NCBI GenBank assembly: GCA_035378845.1
Contig: DAOSUP010000014.1
Span: 1 to 38,313 of the forward strand
Length of the DNA: 38,313 nt
From: JAKOUL01 sp035378845
Lineage (GTDB): Bacteria; Dictyoglomota; Dictyoglomia; Dictyoglomales; Dictyoglomaceae
Direction of reading: 5' to 3'
This document shows, piece after piece, positions 14,430 through 21,755 of this stretch; within the stretch, counting starts at the first letter, position 1, and each line of letters opens with the position of its first letter. The notes under the pieces are model-generated. The model saw only the letters and a program-made list of their open reading frames with translations, had not been told where the DNA came from and searched no databases. The position numbers were made by a program, and so were the translations under genes.

Positions 14430-16395
14430 GTACATAAATCTCCAAAATATCTCCGGGCTTTATATCACCAAAATTTTCTAACCCTAAACCACATTCAAAA
14501 TTGGTTAAAACCTCTGTAACATCATCCTTAAATCTCTTGAGAGACGATATTTTACCATCATAAATTACCACGCCATCTCTTACAAGTCTTACCTTTGCAT
14601 TTCTTTGAATTTTGCCTTCTCTTACAAATACTCCAGCAACAGTGCCCACTCTTGGTACATTAAATGTAGCCTTTACCTCACCCTTTCCAATGATAACTTC
14701 TTTAACCTCTGGAGTTTTCAGTCCCTTTATATAATTTTGGAGATCTTCAATAATCTCATATATGACCCTATATGTTTTTGCAGTTATTTTTTCTCTTTTC
14801 AAAGCTTCTTGTGCTTTAGAATCTGGTCTTACATTAAATCCTATAATCATACCTCTTGAGGCTGAAGCAAGCATAACATCACTTTCTGTTATTCCTCCTA
14901 CACCTGAATGTACAATTTCAATGGCAATATCCTCTGTACCAAGCTTTCCCAGTGTTTGAATTATAGCATCTAAAGATCCTTGGGTGTCTGCTTTAATAAT
15001 TAATGGGAGTATTTTATCTCCAAGTCCTACAACTTCAATACTAGAGGTTTCCTTCTCACTTTTTCTTTCTTCAAGAATTTCTTGAGATTCTTTTTCACTA
15101 TTCACTACTTCTAAGACATCTCCTGCTTGGGGAAGTTCTTCAAAGCCTGAGATTTCTACAGGCCAAGAAGGATAAGCCTCATTGAGAGATCGTCCCTTAT
15201 CATCAAACATACTCCTTACTCTTCCCATTACATTACCAGCAACAAAAATATCTCTAAGTTTCAATGTGCCTTCTTGTATTATTACCGTAGCTACAGGTCC
15301 TCTACCTTTATCTATTCGGGTTTCAATAATTGTACCCTTTGCAGGCTTATCTGGATCAGCTTTAAGTTCTAAGACTTCTGCCAGAAGCAGAATCATCTCC
15401 ATAAGTTGGTCTATTCCTTGTTTCCTTTTTGCTGAAATTGGGACCATTATCGTATCTCCACCCCATTCTTCAGGTATTAATCCATATTCGGAAAGCTGCT
15501 GTTTTACCCTTTCAGGATTTGCTTCTGGTTTATCAATTTTATTTATAGCTACTATTATTGGTACATTAGCAGCCTTTGCATGATTAATGGCTTCAACTGT
15601 TTGAGGCATAACTCCATCTTCTGCTGCAACTACAAGAACTGCTATATCTGTGACTTGAGCACCTCTTGCTCTTAAAGCGGTGAAAGCTTCATGCCCAGGT
15701 GTGTCCAAAAAAACCACTTTTTTACCGTTATGTTCTACCATAGAAGCACCAATATGTTGTGTAATACCCCCATACTCTTTTTCAGCTACCTTTGTTTGTC
15801 TTATAGCATCAAGAAGAGTAGTTTTCCCATGATCCACATGTCCCATTACTACTACTACAGGTGGACGAGGTTTAAGCTTTGCCTCTTCTTCAGGGGATAG
15901 AGTCTTCTTTTTAATAGCCACTTTAGATTTTATTTCTTCTACTTTAAAGCCATATTTAGAGGCAAGAGTTTTAATAACTTCAGGATCTAAAACTTGATTA
16001 ATATTTGCTAAAATTTTCATATTTAGAAGTTCCATTATAAGCTCTGTAGCACTTACTCCTAAGGTATCAGCCACATCTTTCACTCTCATACTTCCTTGGA
16101 GTATAAGAACTTTTTCCTTAGGGGTCTCTACCTGTTTTTTCTCTTTTATGGCAACTTCTTCTTTCTTTACTTCTCCTGAACTTTCTTTTTTAATATCCTC
16201 TTTAGAAGGGGGAGGCTCTTTAATATTGTTAGCAGGTTCTTTACTCGCTATAAGTTCTTTTACTATTTCTTCTGTTTCTTCTTCAATAACATTTAAGGCA
16301 CTTTTAACATTAACTCCCAAATCTGTGAGTATTTTCAATAGTTCTTTATTACTTATACCCAATTCGTTACTTAACTCATATACTCTCTTCCTCAT
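14422..16395 (-). CDS. infB: Translation initiation factor IF-2
   Basis: IF-2 is the GTPase that brings fMet-tRNA to the 30S subunit and drives subunit joining. At 657 aa it is a short form. An IF2_N module lies at residues 3-50, a Lys/Glu linker at about 52-95, a second IF2_N-like domain at 96-155, and the G domain starts near 178 with GHVDHGKT (185-192), 'DTPGHEAF' and 'NKID'. Domains II, III and C2 follow. The start overlaps the rnpM/ylxR end by 20 bases. Confidence 0.98.
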   Translation of the reverse strand: MRKRVYELSNELGISNKELLKILTDLGVNVKSALNVIEEETEEIVKELIASKEPANNIKEPPPSKEDIKKESSGEVKKEEVAIKEKKQVETPKEKVLILQGSMRVKDVADTLGVSATELIMELLNMKILANINQVLDPEVIKTLASKYGFKVEEIKSKVAIKKKTLSPEEEAKLKPRPPVVVVMGHVDHGKTTLLDAIRQTKVAEKEYGGITQHIGASMVEHNGKKVVFLDTPGHEAFTALRARGAQVTDIAVLVVAAEDGVMPQTVEAINHAKAANVPIIVAINKIDKPEANPERVKQQLSEYGLIPEEWGGDTIMVPISAKRKQGIDQLMEMILLLAEVLELKADPDKPAKGTIIETRIDKGRGPVATVIIQEGTLKLRDIFVAGNVMGRVRSMFDDKGRSLNEAYPSWPVEISGFEELPQAGDVLEVVNSEKESQEILEERKSEKETSSIEVVGLGDKILPLIIKADTQGSLDAIIQTLGKLGTEDIAIEIVHSGVGGITESDVMLASASRGMIIGFNVRPDSKAQEALKREKITAKTYRVIYEIIEDLQNYIKGLKTPEVKEVIIGKGEVKATFNVPRVGTVAGVFVREGKIQRNAKVRLVRDGVVIYDGKISSLKRFKDDVTEVLTNFECGLGLENFGDIKPGDILEIYVLQ

Positions 16396-16684
16396 GGCAT
16401 CCTCTCCCCCGTAGTAAAATTTCTTTTAGTAAGTCTTCTTTTAATTGGCTTAGATTTTCAGGCGAAATATCACATTTTAAAGCACGTGAAAGAGCTTTCT
16501 TTTTTAAAGCCTTCTCTAAGCACTCTGTCTTAGGACAGATATATGTACCTCTGCCCGAAACTTTCCCTGTGGAATCAAAAAGTATTTTATCTTTTTTCCT
16601 CACAATTCGTATCAATTCCCTTTTTGCTTTTTTCTCTCCACAACCAATACAAGTTCTTAAAGGAATATGCCTTATATTACTCAC
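16376..16684 (-). CDS. rnpM: YlxR/RnpM family RNA-binding protein (DUF448)
   Basis: This 102-aa protein has the family pattern 'RTCIGCGEKKAKRELIRIV' with Cys12 and Cys15, then 'GRGTYIC' and 'C' (Cys50, Cys55), and 'LSRAL'. The four cysteines suggest a metal site, which is not universal in the family. YlxR sits between nusA and infB in many bacteria. In Bacillus it was renamed RnpM for its association with RNase P RNA. The start overlaps nusA by 8 bases. Transfer of the RNase P role to this organism is inference. Confidence 0.93.
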   Translation of the reverse strand: MSNIRHIPLRTCIGCGEKKAKRELIRIVRKKDKILFDSTGKVSGRGTYICPKTECLEKALKKKALSRALKCDISPENLSQLKEDLLKEILLRGRGCHEEESI

Positions 16685-17765
16685 TCTTTTTTATCACCTC
16701 TGTCTCTTTTTCATTTACCTTCTCTTTTTCATATTCCTCTGGAGTTCTTACATCAATTCTCCATGAAGTAAGTTTTACTGCAAGTCTTACATTTTGTCCG
16801 TCCTTCCCAATAGCTAAGGAAAACTGATCAGGAGGTACAACTACTATTGCTCTTTTCTCATCTTCCTTAAGTTCTACAAAGGTAGGTTTAGCAGGACTAA
16901 GACTGCGAGCTACAAACTCCGCAGGATTCTTACTCCATAGAATTATATCTATTTTTTCACCATTTACCTCATTTATAATATTTTGTATCCTTACTCCTTT
17001 ATATCCTACGCATGAGCCTACAGGATCAATTTCAGGATAATGGGAAAGTACAGCTACTTTTGATCTTACTCCAGGTTCTCTGGCAATACTTACAATCTCT
17101 ACACTTCCTTCTTTTATCTCTGGGACTTCCAACTCAAATAATCTTTTGAGAAAACCAGTATGACTGCGGGATAAAATTACTAAAGGATCTCTTGTGGTTT
17201 TTCTAACCTCTAATAAATAAGTACGAAGTCTCCTACCAATCCAGTATTCCTCACCTGGAATTTGCTCCTTAAGAGGTAAGACAGCCTCTATATCAGGAAA
17301 ACGTACATATACGTTACCTCTCTCAATTCTTACCACATTTCCATTAACAAGTTCTCCTTCTTTAGCCTTGTATTTCTCATATAAAATTTTTCTTTCAGCC
17401 TCTTTAAGACTCTGCATAATAACTTGTTTAGCTACTTGCACTGCAATCCTACCAAATTCCTGAGGTTCAATCTCAATTTCTATCTCATCTCCAATCTCTA
17501 TATCAGGTTTAAGTATTTTTGCCTCTTCAAGGGTAATTTCATCCATTGGCTCAGAAATTTTCTCAGCTACTTTTTTAACGACATAAATCCTTATCTCTTG
17601 TTTGTTAAAATCAATTTCTACTCTTGCACTTTTATCTGTGCCATAAGTCTTCCTAAAAGCTGAAAGTATAGCTTTCCTTAGAGCTTCTATGACGACGCTT
17701 TTATCAAGTTTTTTCTCCTTAATAATCTGTTCTAAAACTACCCAGAAGTCTTCACCTAATTTCAT
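16677..17765 (-). CDS. nusA: Transcription termination/antitermination factor NusA
   Basis: The 362-aa protein has the N-terminal RNA polymerase-binding domain (about 1-125, 'VVIEALRKAILSAFRKTYG'), an S1 domain (about 135-200, 'GELVNGNVVRIERGNVYV'), KH1 ('DPVGSCVGYKGVRIQNI') and KH2 ('VVVPPDQFSLAIGKDGQNVR'). It ends soon after KH2, lacking the C-terminal acidic repeats of E. coli NusA, as in most non-proteobacteria. It follows rimP after 15 bases. NusA can stimulate pausing and intrinsic termination, relevant to the terminator-like hairpin before rimP. Confidence 0.98.
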   Translation of the reverse strand: MKLGEDFWVVLEQIIKEKKLDKSVVIEALRKAILSAFRKTYGTDKSARVEIDFNKQEIRIYVVKKVAEKISEPMDEITLEEAKILKPDIEIGDEIEIEIEPQEFGRIAVQVAKQVIMQSLKEAERKILYEKYKAKEGELVNGNVVRIERGNVYVRFPDIEAVLPLKEQIPGEEYWIGRRLRTYLLEVRKTTRDPLVILSRSHTGFLKRLFELEVPEIKEGSVEIVSIAREPGVRSKVAVLSHYPEIDPVGSCVGYKGVRIQNIINEVNGEKIDIILWSKNPAEFVARSLSPAKPTFVELKEDEKRAIVVVPPDQFSLAIGKDGQNVRLAVKLTSWRIDVRTPEEYEKEKVNEKETEVIKKSE

Positions 17766-17780
17766 GAGATATCATCCTCC

Positions 17781-18251
17781 TTAGAATTCTACAATAAGCA
17801 AAGCCTTTTGAATTTTAGAAAGAGGAATAGTTTTTATGTTTTCTCCTACTTGTAAAAGTACATCCTCCTCATCAGTGCCATATATAACTCCTTCAATATT
17901 CTTTTTTCCTTCAAAAGGCTCTAAAAAATAAACATTGACTTTTTCTCCAATATGTCTTTCAAAATCTCTCTTTTTCTTGAGAGGTTTATCAAGTCCAGGA
18001 GAAGAGACTTCTAATATATAAGAATGAGGAATAGGATCAGCTATATCTAATTCTTTACTAATTCTTTCACTTATATGGGCACAATCTTCTACTGTGATTC
18101 CTCCTGGCTTATCAATATAAACCCTTAACACCCATCCATGAGTTTCTCTTTGATATTCCAGATCTACAAATTCAAAAGAGTTGTTCTCACAGATAGGCTC
18201 AATAATTTCTCGTAATTTACGTATAATCTCCATATGTATTTGTTCTCTCAT
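17781..18251 (-). CDS. rimP: Ribosome maturation factor RimP
   Basis: RimP (156 aa) assists assembly of the 30S subunit, upstream of S12 and S19 entry. 'FEFVDLEYQRETHGWVLRVY' and 'IDKPGGITVEDCAHISERIS' are the N-domain signatures; 'YILEVSSPGLDKPLKK' and a C-terminal SH3-like part follow. AGAGGTG directly precedes the ATG at 18251. A hairpin with a U-tract lies about 15 bases upstream of the start codon. Confidence 0.96.
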   Translation of the reverse strand: MREQIHMEIIRKLREIIEPICENNSFEFVDLEYQRETHGWVLRVYIDKPGGITVEDCAHISERISKELDIADPIPHSYILEVSSPGLDKPLKKKRDFERHIGEKVNVYFLEPFEGKKNIEGVIYGTDEEDVLLQVGENIKTIPLSKIQKALLIVEF

Positions 18252-18265
18252 TTTTCACCTCTATT

Positions 18266-18294
18266 AAAAAGAAAAAGTGGGGAAACCCACTTTT
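18266..18294 (-). terminator. Terminator-like hairpin in the rimP-nusA leader (candidate attenuator)
   Basis: On the minus strand AAAAGTGGG, loop TTTC, CCCACTTTT is a perfect 9-bp stem followed by TCTTTTT, the form of an intrinsic terminator. It sits between the probable promoter (18323-18351) and the rimP binding site (18256-18262). It therefore would end most transcripts before the operon unless read through. Because the operon encodes NusA, feedback by NusA on this site is a natural model, unproven here. Confidence 0.65.
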
Positions 18295-18322
18295 CTTTTC
18301 TATTTACCTTTTTATCAAATTT

Positions 18323-18351
18323 AGTATATCCCAAAACTGCTAAAAAAGCAA
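18323..18351 (-). promoter_or_regulatory. Probable promoter for rimP-nusA-infB
   Basis: Read on the minus strand, TTGCTT (18351-18346) and TATACT (18328-18323) are 17 bp apart. The start would be near 18316, giving a leader of about 65 bases that contains the hairpin at 18266-18294. Upstream genes may also read in from the promoter at 18711-18739. Confidence 0.55.
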
Positions 18352-18364
18352 CAAAAATATTAGA

Positions 18365-18670
18365 TCACGAATTACCACCATTACTAAAAATTTCTTTAGG
18401 AATTTCATAAAGATCAATGATTCTCATAGTAGATAATACCCTCAAGAAGCTGTTTACCTCTAAGTGTTTTGTATCAATACCATAACCTTCACCAAGCCTT
18501 TTATATTCTTGGAAAAATTCTACAAGATTTGATCTTGGGGCGAGAATCCTTTGGCAGAGAAGAAGTATTTCTCTTGCGTTTCCTATAGCTATTATAGGAA
18601 TATCAAACTTTTTTAGTGCCTCATGTTTCTTCCATATATAGACTATATACATATAAGAGCTATTTTCCAA
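18365..18670 (-). CDS. Unknown 101-aa protein upstream of rimP
   Basis: I do not recognise this protein. It starts at TTG 18670 with AAGGAG 11 bases upstream and has its own promoter-like sequence at 18711-18739, so it is probably real. The sequence is soluble in character, mixed alpha/beta: 'DIPIIAIGNAREILLLCQRIL' around residues 23-43, then 'EFFQEYKRLGEGYGIDTKH' and a helical C-terminal part. No TM segment or metal motif is seen. It could be a lineage-specific regulator linked to the ribosome assembly genes; that is a guess from position. Confidence 0.55.
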   Translation of the reverse strand: MENSSYMYIVYIWKKHEALKKFDIPIIAIGNAREILLLCQRILAPRSNLVEFFQEYKRLGEGYGIDTKHLEVNSFLRVLSTMRIIDLYEIPKEIFSNGGNS

Positions 18671-18710
18671 TTTCTTATGCTCTCCTTAATATATTAAAGT
18701 AATTTTAAAA

Positions 18711-18739
18711 AGTATATCATAAATATTTTTTCTTTTAAA
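18711..18739 (-). promoter_or_regulatory. Probable promoter of the 101-aa gene, back-to-back with the rpsB promoter
   Basis: On the minus strand TTTAAA (18739-18734) and TATACT (18716-18711) are separated by 17 bp. The -35 boxes of this promoter and of the rpsB promoter are only 5 bp apart (18739 and 18745), so the two polymerases would compete for nearly the same DNA. Confidence 0.5.
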
Positions 18740-18744
18740 GAGTC

Positions 18745-18773
18745 TTGTAATCAATAAAGCTTCATGATATACT
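18745..18773 (+). promoter_or_regulatory. Probable promoter of rpsB-tsf-pyrH operon
   Basis: TTGTAA at 18745-18750, a 17-bp spacer and TATACT at 18768-18773. The predicted start near 18780 leaves a leader of about 110 bases before the rpsB ATG at 18891. It contains the pseudoknot described separately. Confidence 0.65.
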
Positions 18774-18792
18774 CCTTTCTGAGTATTAAAAC

Positions 18793-18850
18793 GCACCCTT
18801 CTAGATTCTCTTGGTGGTGCTTTTTCTTTTAGGGGGAAGTCTCAAGAGAA
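18793..18850 (+). promoter_or_regulatory. rpsB leader: predicted H-type pseudoknot
   Basis: Stem 1 pairs GCACC (18793-18797) with GGTGC (18816-18820). Eight bases in its loop, TTCTCTTG (18806-18813), pair perfectly with CAAGAGAA (18843-18850) downstream. The intervening loops are 8, 2 and 22 bases. This is the geometry of an H-type pseudoknot ending about 30 bases before the rpsB binding site (GGAGGTGG, 18880-18887). Ribosomal protein S2 autoregulates through its leader in some other bacteria, so feedback by S2 is plausible. I know of no described leader in this lineage. Confidence 0.55.
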
Positions 18851-18890
18851 AAAGAAAGAAGGGGAGGAAAAACCAAATTGGAGGTGGCTG

Positions 18891-19637
18891 ATGGCACATA
18901 TAGTAATGAAACAGCTTTTAGAAGCAGGTGTTCATTTTGGACATCAAACTAAAAGATGGTGTCCAAAGATGAAGGATTATATCTTCTCAGAAAGAAATGG
19001 AATTCACATTATTGATCTTCAAAAAACTTTATTAGAGTTAGAAAAGGCATATGAATTTGTTAAAGACCAAGCTAAGGAAGGTAAAACATTTCTTTTTTTG
19101 GGTACAAAGAAACAAGCTCAACAAACAATGGAAGAAGAGGCTAAAAGGTGTGGTGCCTATTACGTAACTTTTAGATGGCTTGGGGGAATGTTGACAAACT
19201 TTAGCACTATAAAACCCAGAATTGATTATATGGTTCAGCTTGAAGAGATGAAAAATAATGGTTATTTTGAGAAACTTCCTAAAAAACAAGCTTCAAGACT
19301 TAACCGAGAGTTAGAAAAATTGGTAAAAGTTTTTGAGGGGGTTAGAGGAATTGAAAGGGTTCCAGATGTAATATATATTGTGGATCCAAAAAGAGAAGAG
19401 ATAGCGGTAAGAGAAGCAAATAGATTGGGTATTCCCATCATAGCTATCGTAGATACCAATTGTGATCCTGAAGTCGTCACATACCCAATTCCTGGAAACG
19501 ATGATGCTATTCGTGCTATAAAACTTCTAACCTCTAAAATTGCAGATGCAATTTTAGAGGGAAGAAGCTTAAGAGAGAAAGACTTAGAATTCCAAGCTAA
19601 GGAAGAAGATTTAACATCAGAAATTTCTGCAGAGTAA
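18891..19637 (+). CDS. rpsB: 30S ribosomal protein S2
   Basis: S2 (248 aa) joins the 30S subunit late and is needed for S1 or mRNA positioning. Typical motifs are 'LLEAGVHFGHQTKRWCPKM', 'FLGTKKQAQ', 'RWLGGMLTNFSTI' and 'VDTNCDP...IPGNDDA'. The binding site GGAGGTGG is 3 bases from ATG. It is the first gene of an operon continuing to tsf after 21 bases. Confidence 0.98.
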   Translation: MAHIVMKQLLEAGVHFGHQTKRWCPKMKDYIFSERNGIHIIDLQKTLLELEKAYEFVKDQAKEGKTFLFLGTKKQAQQTMEEEAKRCGAYYVTFRWLGGMLTNFSTIKPRIDYMVQLEEMKNNGYFEKLPKKQASRLNRELEKLVKVFEGVRGIERVPDVIYIVDPKREEIAVREANRLGIPIIAIVDTNCDPEVVTYPIPGNDDAIRAIKLLTSKIADAILEGRSLREKDLEFQAKEEDLTSEISAE

Positions 19638-19658
19638 AATTTAGGAGGTTAAGTAAAT

Positions 19659-20255
19659 ATGGATATAACAATTGAAATGATAAAAGAATTAAGAGAAAGA
19701 ACTGGCGCTGGTGTAATGGAAGTTAAAAAAGCTCTTGAAGAAGCGGGTGGGGATATAGAAAAAGCAGTTATAATTCTTAGAGAAAAAGGTGTAGTTAAGG
19801 CCGCAAAGAAGGCATCCCGTGTTGCTAAAGAGGGAGTTATAGAGGCATATGTTCATACAGGTGAAAAGTTAGGAGTTTTAGTTGAGGTTAACTGTGAGAC
19901 CGATTTTGTAGCAAGAACTGACGAATTTAAAAAATTAGCAAAAGATATTGCACTTCAGATTGCTGGTATGAATCCATTATATGTAAGCAAAGAAGATGTA
20001 CCACCAGAGGTTATTGAAAGAGAAAGAGAAATATACAGAACCCAACTTAAGAATGAAGGAAAACCAGAAGCAGTCATTGAAAAAATAATAGATGGAAAAA
20101 TAGAAAAATTTTATGAGGAAGTATGCTTATTAGAACAACCGTTTGTGAGGAATCCTGAGGTAAAGGTGAAGGATTTAATTACAGAAGAAATTGCAAAACT
20201 TGGTGAGAATATAGTAGTTAGGAGATTTTCAAGATTTGTTGTAGGAGAGGAGTAA
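19659..20255 (+). CDS. tsf: Elongation factor Ts
   Basis: EF-Ts is the guanine nucleotide exchange factor for EF-Tu. It opens with a UBA-like domain and the hallmark 'LRERTGAGVMEVKKALEEAGGD', then 'YVHTGEKLGVLVEVNCETDFVAR' carrying the Tu-contacting 'TDFV'. At 198 aa it is the short form with a single core subdomain, as in Thermus and many thermophiles. GGAGGTT precedes the start. Confidence 0.98.
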   Translation: MDITIEMIKELRERTGAGVMEVKKALEEAGGDIEKAVIILREKGVVKAAKKASRVAKEGVIEAYVHTGEKLGVLVEVNCETDFVARTDEFKKLAKDIALQIAGMNPLYVSKEDVPPEVIEREREIYRTQLKNEGKPEAVIEKIIDGKIEKFYEEVCLLEQPFVRNPEVKVKDLITEEIAKLGENIVVRRFSRFVVGEE

Positions 20256-20258
20256 ACT

Positions 20259-21008
20259 ATGAGCCCCAAATATAAAAGGATTCTTCTAAAAATTAGCGGA
20301 GAATCTTTTAGTGGGGAACAAGGATTTGGTTTAAATCCAGATAGTATAAGAAGTATTGCGGAAGATATAAAAGAAGTGCATGATCTTGGGATAGAAATAG
20401 GCGTGGTAGTAGGAGGGGGAAACTTCTTTAGGGGAAGAGAAAGTAAGGTTTTAGGGATTGATAGAGTTACAGCAGATTATATGGGAATGTTAGCTACAAC
20501 TATCAATGCTCTTGCTCTTCAAGACTCCTTGGAGAAAATAGATGTGGTTACAAGAGTACAAACAGGAATAGAAATGAGGCAAATAGCAGAACCATTTATA
20601 AGAAGAAAAGCCATAAGACATTTAGAGAAGGGTAGAGTAGTAATATTTGCAGCAGGTACTGGAAACCCATTCTTTTCTACAGATACAGCTGCGGCTTTAA
20701 GGGCTGCAGAGATTAGAGCAGAAGTTATATTAAAAGAAACAAAAGTAGATGGTGTCTACAATAAAGATCCATTAAAACATTCTGATGCAGAGAAATTTGA
20801 TTCTATAGAACCAATGGAATTTTTAAAACTTAGATTAGAAGTCTTAGATGCCACAGCGGTCTCTTTGTGCATGGATAATAAAATACCAATAATAGTATTC
20901 AATATGTCTACAAGAGGAAATTTAAAAAAGGTTATCCTTGGCGAGAAAGTTGGCACATATATAGGAGATGTGAAAATCATACCTGATGGGGGGATGGAGA
21001 ATGGGTAA
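20259..21008 (+). CDS. pyrH: UMP kinase
   Basis: PyrH phosphorylates UMP to UDP, a hexameric amino acid kinase-fold enzyme usually activated by GTP and inhibited by UTP. Motifs are 'LLKISGESF', 'GVVVGGGNFFRG', 'FAAGTGNPFFSTDTAAALRA' and 'KVDGVYNKDP'. The 249-aa length is slightly longer than average due to a short C-terminal tail. It lies 3 bases after tsf and overlaps frr by 8. Confidence 0.97.
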   Translation: MSPKYKRILLKISGESFSGEQGFGLNPDSIRSIAEDIKEVHDLGIEIGVVVGGGNFFRGRESKVLGIDRVTADYMGMLATTINALALQDSLEKIDVVTRVQTGIEMRQIAEPFIRRKAIRHLEKGRVVIFAAGTGNPFFSTDTAAALRAAEIRAEVILKETKVDGVYNKDPLKHSDAEKFDSIEPMEFLKLRLEVLDATAVSLCMDNKIPIIVFNMSTRGNLKKVILGEKVGTYIGDVKIIPDGGMENG

Positions 21009-21558
21009 AGAGCATTTTAAAGAGATAGAAGAGAAGATGAAAAGGGCAGTGGAGGCAATAAAAAAAGAATTTCAGGGAATAAGAACAGGGAAACCTTCTA
21101 TTGGAATTTTTGACGAAATTAAAGTTTCTTATTATGGAAGTATAATGCCTTTAAATCAGGTAGCAACTCTGAAAATTGCAGAGGGAAGAATGATTATGAT
21201 TCAACCGTGGGATAGGAATATTTTAGGAGATATAGAAAAAGCTATTTTAAAATCAAATTTAGGGCTTACTCCACAAAATGATGGGCAAGTAATAAGAGTA
21301 AATTTTCCACCTCTTACAGAAGAACGCAGAAAAGAGTTGGTTAAAGTTGTACATAAAGAAGCAGAAACAGGAAGAGTTGCTATAAGGAATATAAGAAGAG
21401 ATTACTTAGAAATTTTCAAAAAAGAAAAGACTGATGGGAAAATTTCAGAAGATGAGTTTTTTCACCTTCAAGAAGAGCTTCAAAAATTAACAGATAAGTT
21501 CATCAATGAAATAGAAAAATTAGTTGAAATAAAAGAAAAAGAAATCATGGAAATTTAA
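21001..21558 (+). CDS. frr: Ribosome recycling factor
   Basis: RRF, with EF-G, splits the 70S ribosome after termination. With the start at ATG 21001 it has 185 residues, the standard length. The upstream in-frame start at 20986 adds five residues and is less likely, since GGGGATGGAG lies just before 21001. Motifs: 'RTGKPSIGIFDEIKVSYYG', 'PLNQVATLKI', 'IQPWD', 'NDGQVIRVNFPPLTEERRKELVK'. It starts inside the end of pyrH. Confidence 0.97.
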   Translation: MGKEHFKEIEEKMKRAVEAIKKEFQGIRTGKPSIGIFDEIKVSYYGSIMPLNQVATLKIAEGRMIMIQPWDRNILGDIEKAILKSNLGLTPQNDGQVIRVNFPPLTEERRKELVKVVHKEAETGRVAIRNIRRDYLEIFKKEKTDGKISEDEFFHLQEELQKLTDKFINEIEKLVEIKEKEIMEI

Positions 21559-21560
21559 AA

Positions 21561-21755
21561 ATGGGAACTTTTTTAGGAAAGATTTTTGAAGAAGTATTAG
21601 AAGAAATCGGCGAAGAAAATATTGATTATGAGCTAAACTTTATTTCGCATACAAATGAGGCTTTTGGAGGGTTAAGAATAATCTCAGAAAAATTTAAAAA
21701 CGGGAAATGGTATTTTGTGTTAAGCTATGAAAACTATCAAGAGAGAGCTAAATAA
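21561..21755 (+). CDS. Unknown 64-aa protein between frr and uppS
   Basis: This small soluble protein is not one I recognise. It starts 2 bases after the frr stop and ends directly against the uppS ATG (TAA then ATG), so it is embedded in the operon without slack. It is acidic at the N-terminus ('KIFEEVLEEIGEENIDYEL') and ends with aromatic, strand-like 'GKWYFVLSYENYQERAK'. There is no clear Shine-Dalgarno of its own, which suggests coupling to frr. Retention of an exact frame between two essential genes argues that it is real. Confidence 0.7.
   Translation: MGTFLGKIFEEVLEEIGEENIDYELNFISHTNEAFGGLRIISEKFKNGKWYFVLSYENYQERAK

Noticed and set aside
15182..15583. 133-codon plus-strand frame opposite infB
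   Set aside because: It is a mirror frame of the conserved IF-2 G domain with no start signals; the other long antisense frames over infB, nusA, leuB and ilvB are of the same kind.
18878..18952. Short TTG-started leader frame overlapping rpsB
   Set aside because: A GGGGAGG lies 10 bases upstream, but the 24-codon frame is out of phase with rpsB and mostly inside it. The nearer GGAGGTGG clearly serves the rpsB ATG.
20986..21000. Longer start for the ribosome recycling factor
   Set aside because: The ATG at 21001 gives the standard 185-aa protein and has the better binding site.
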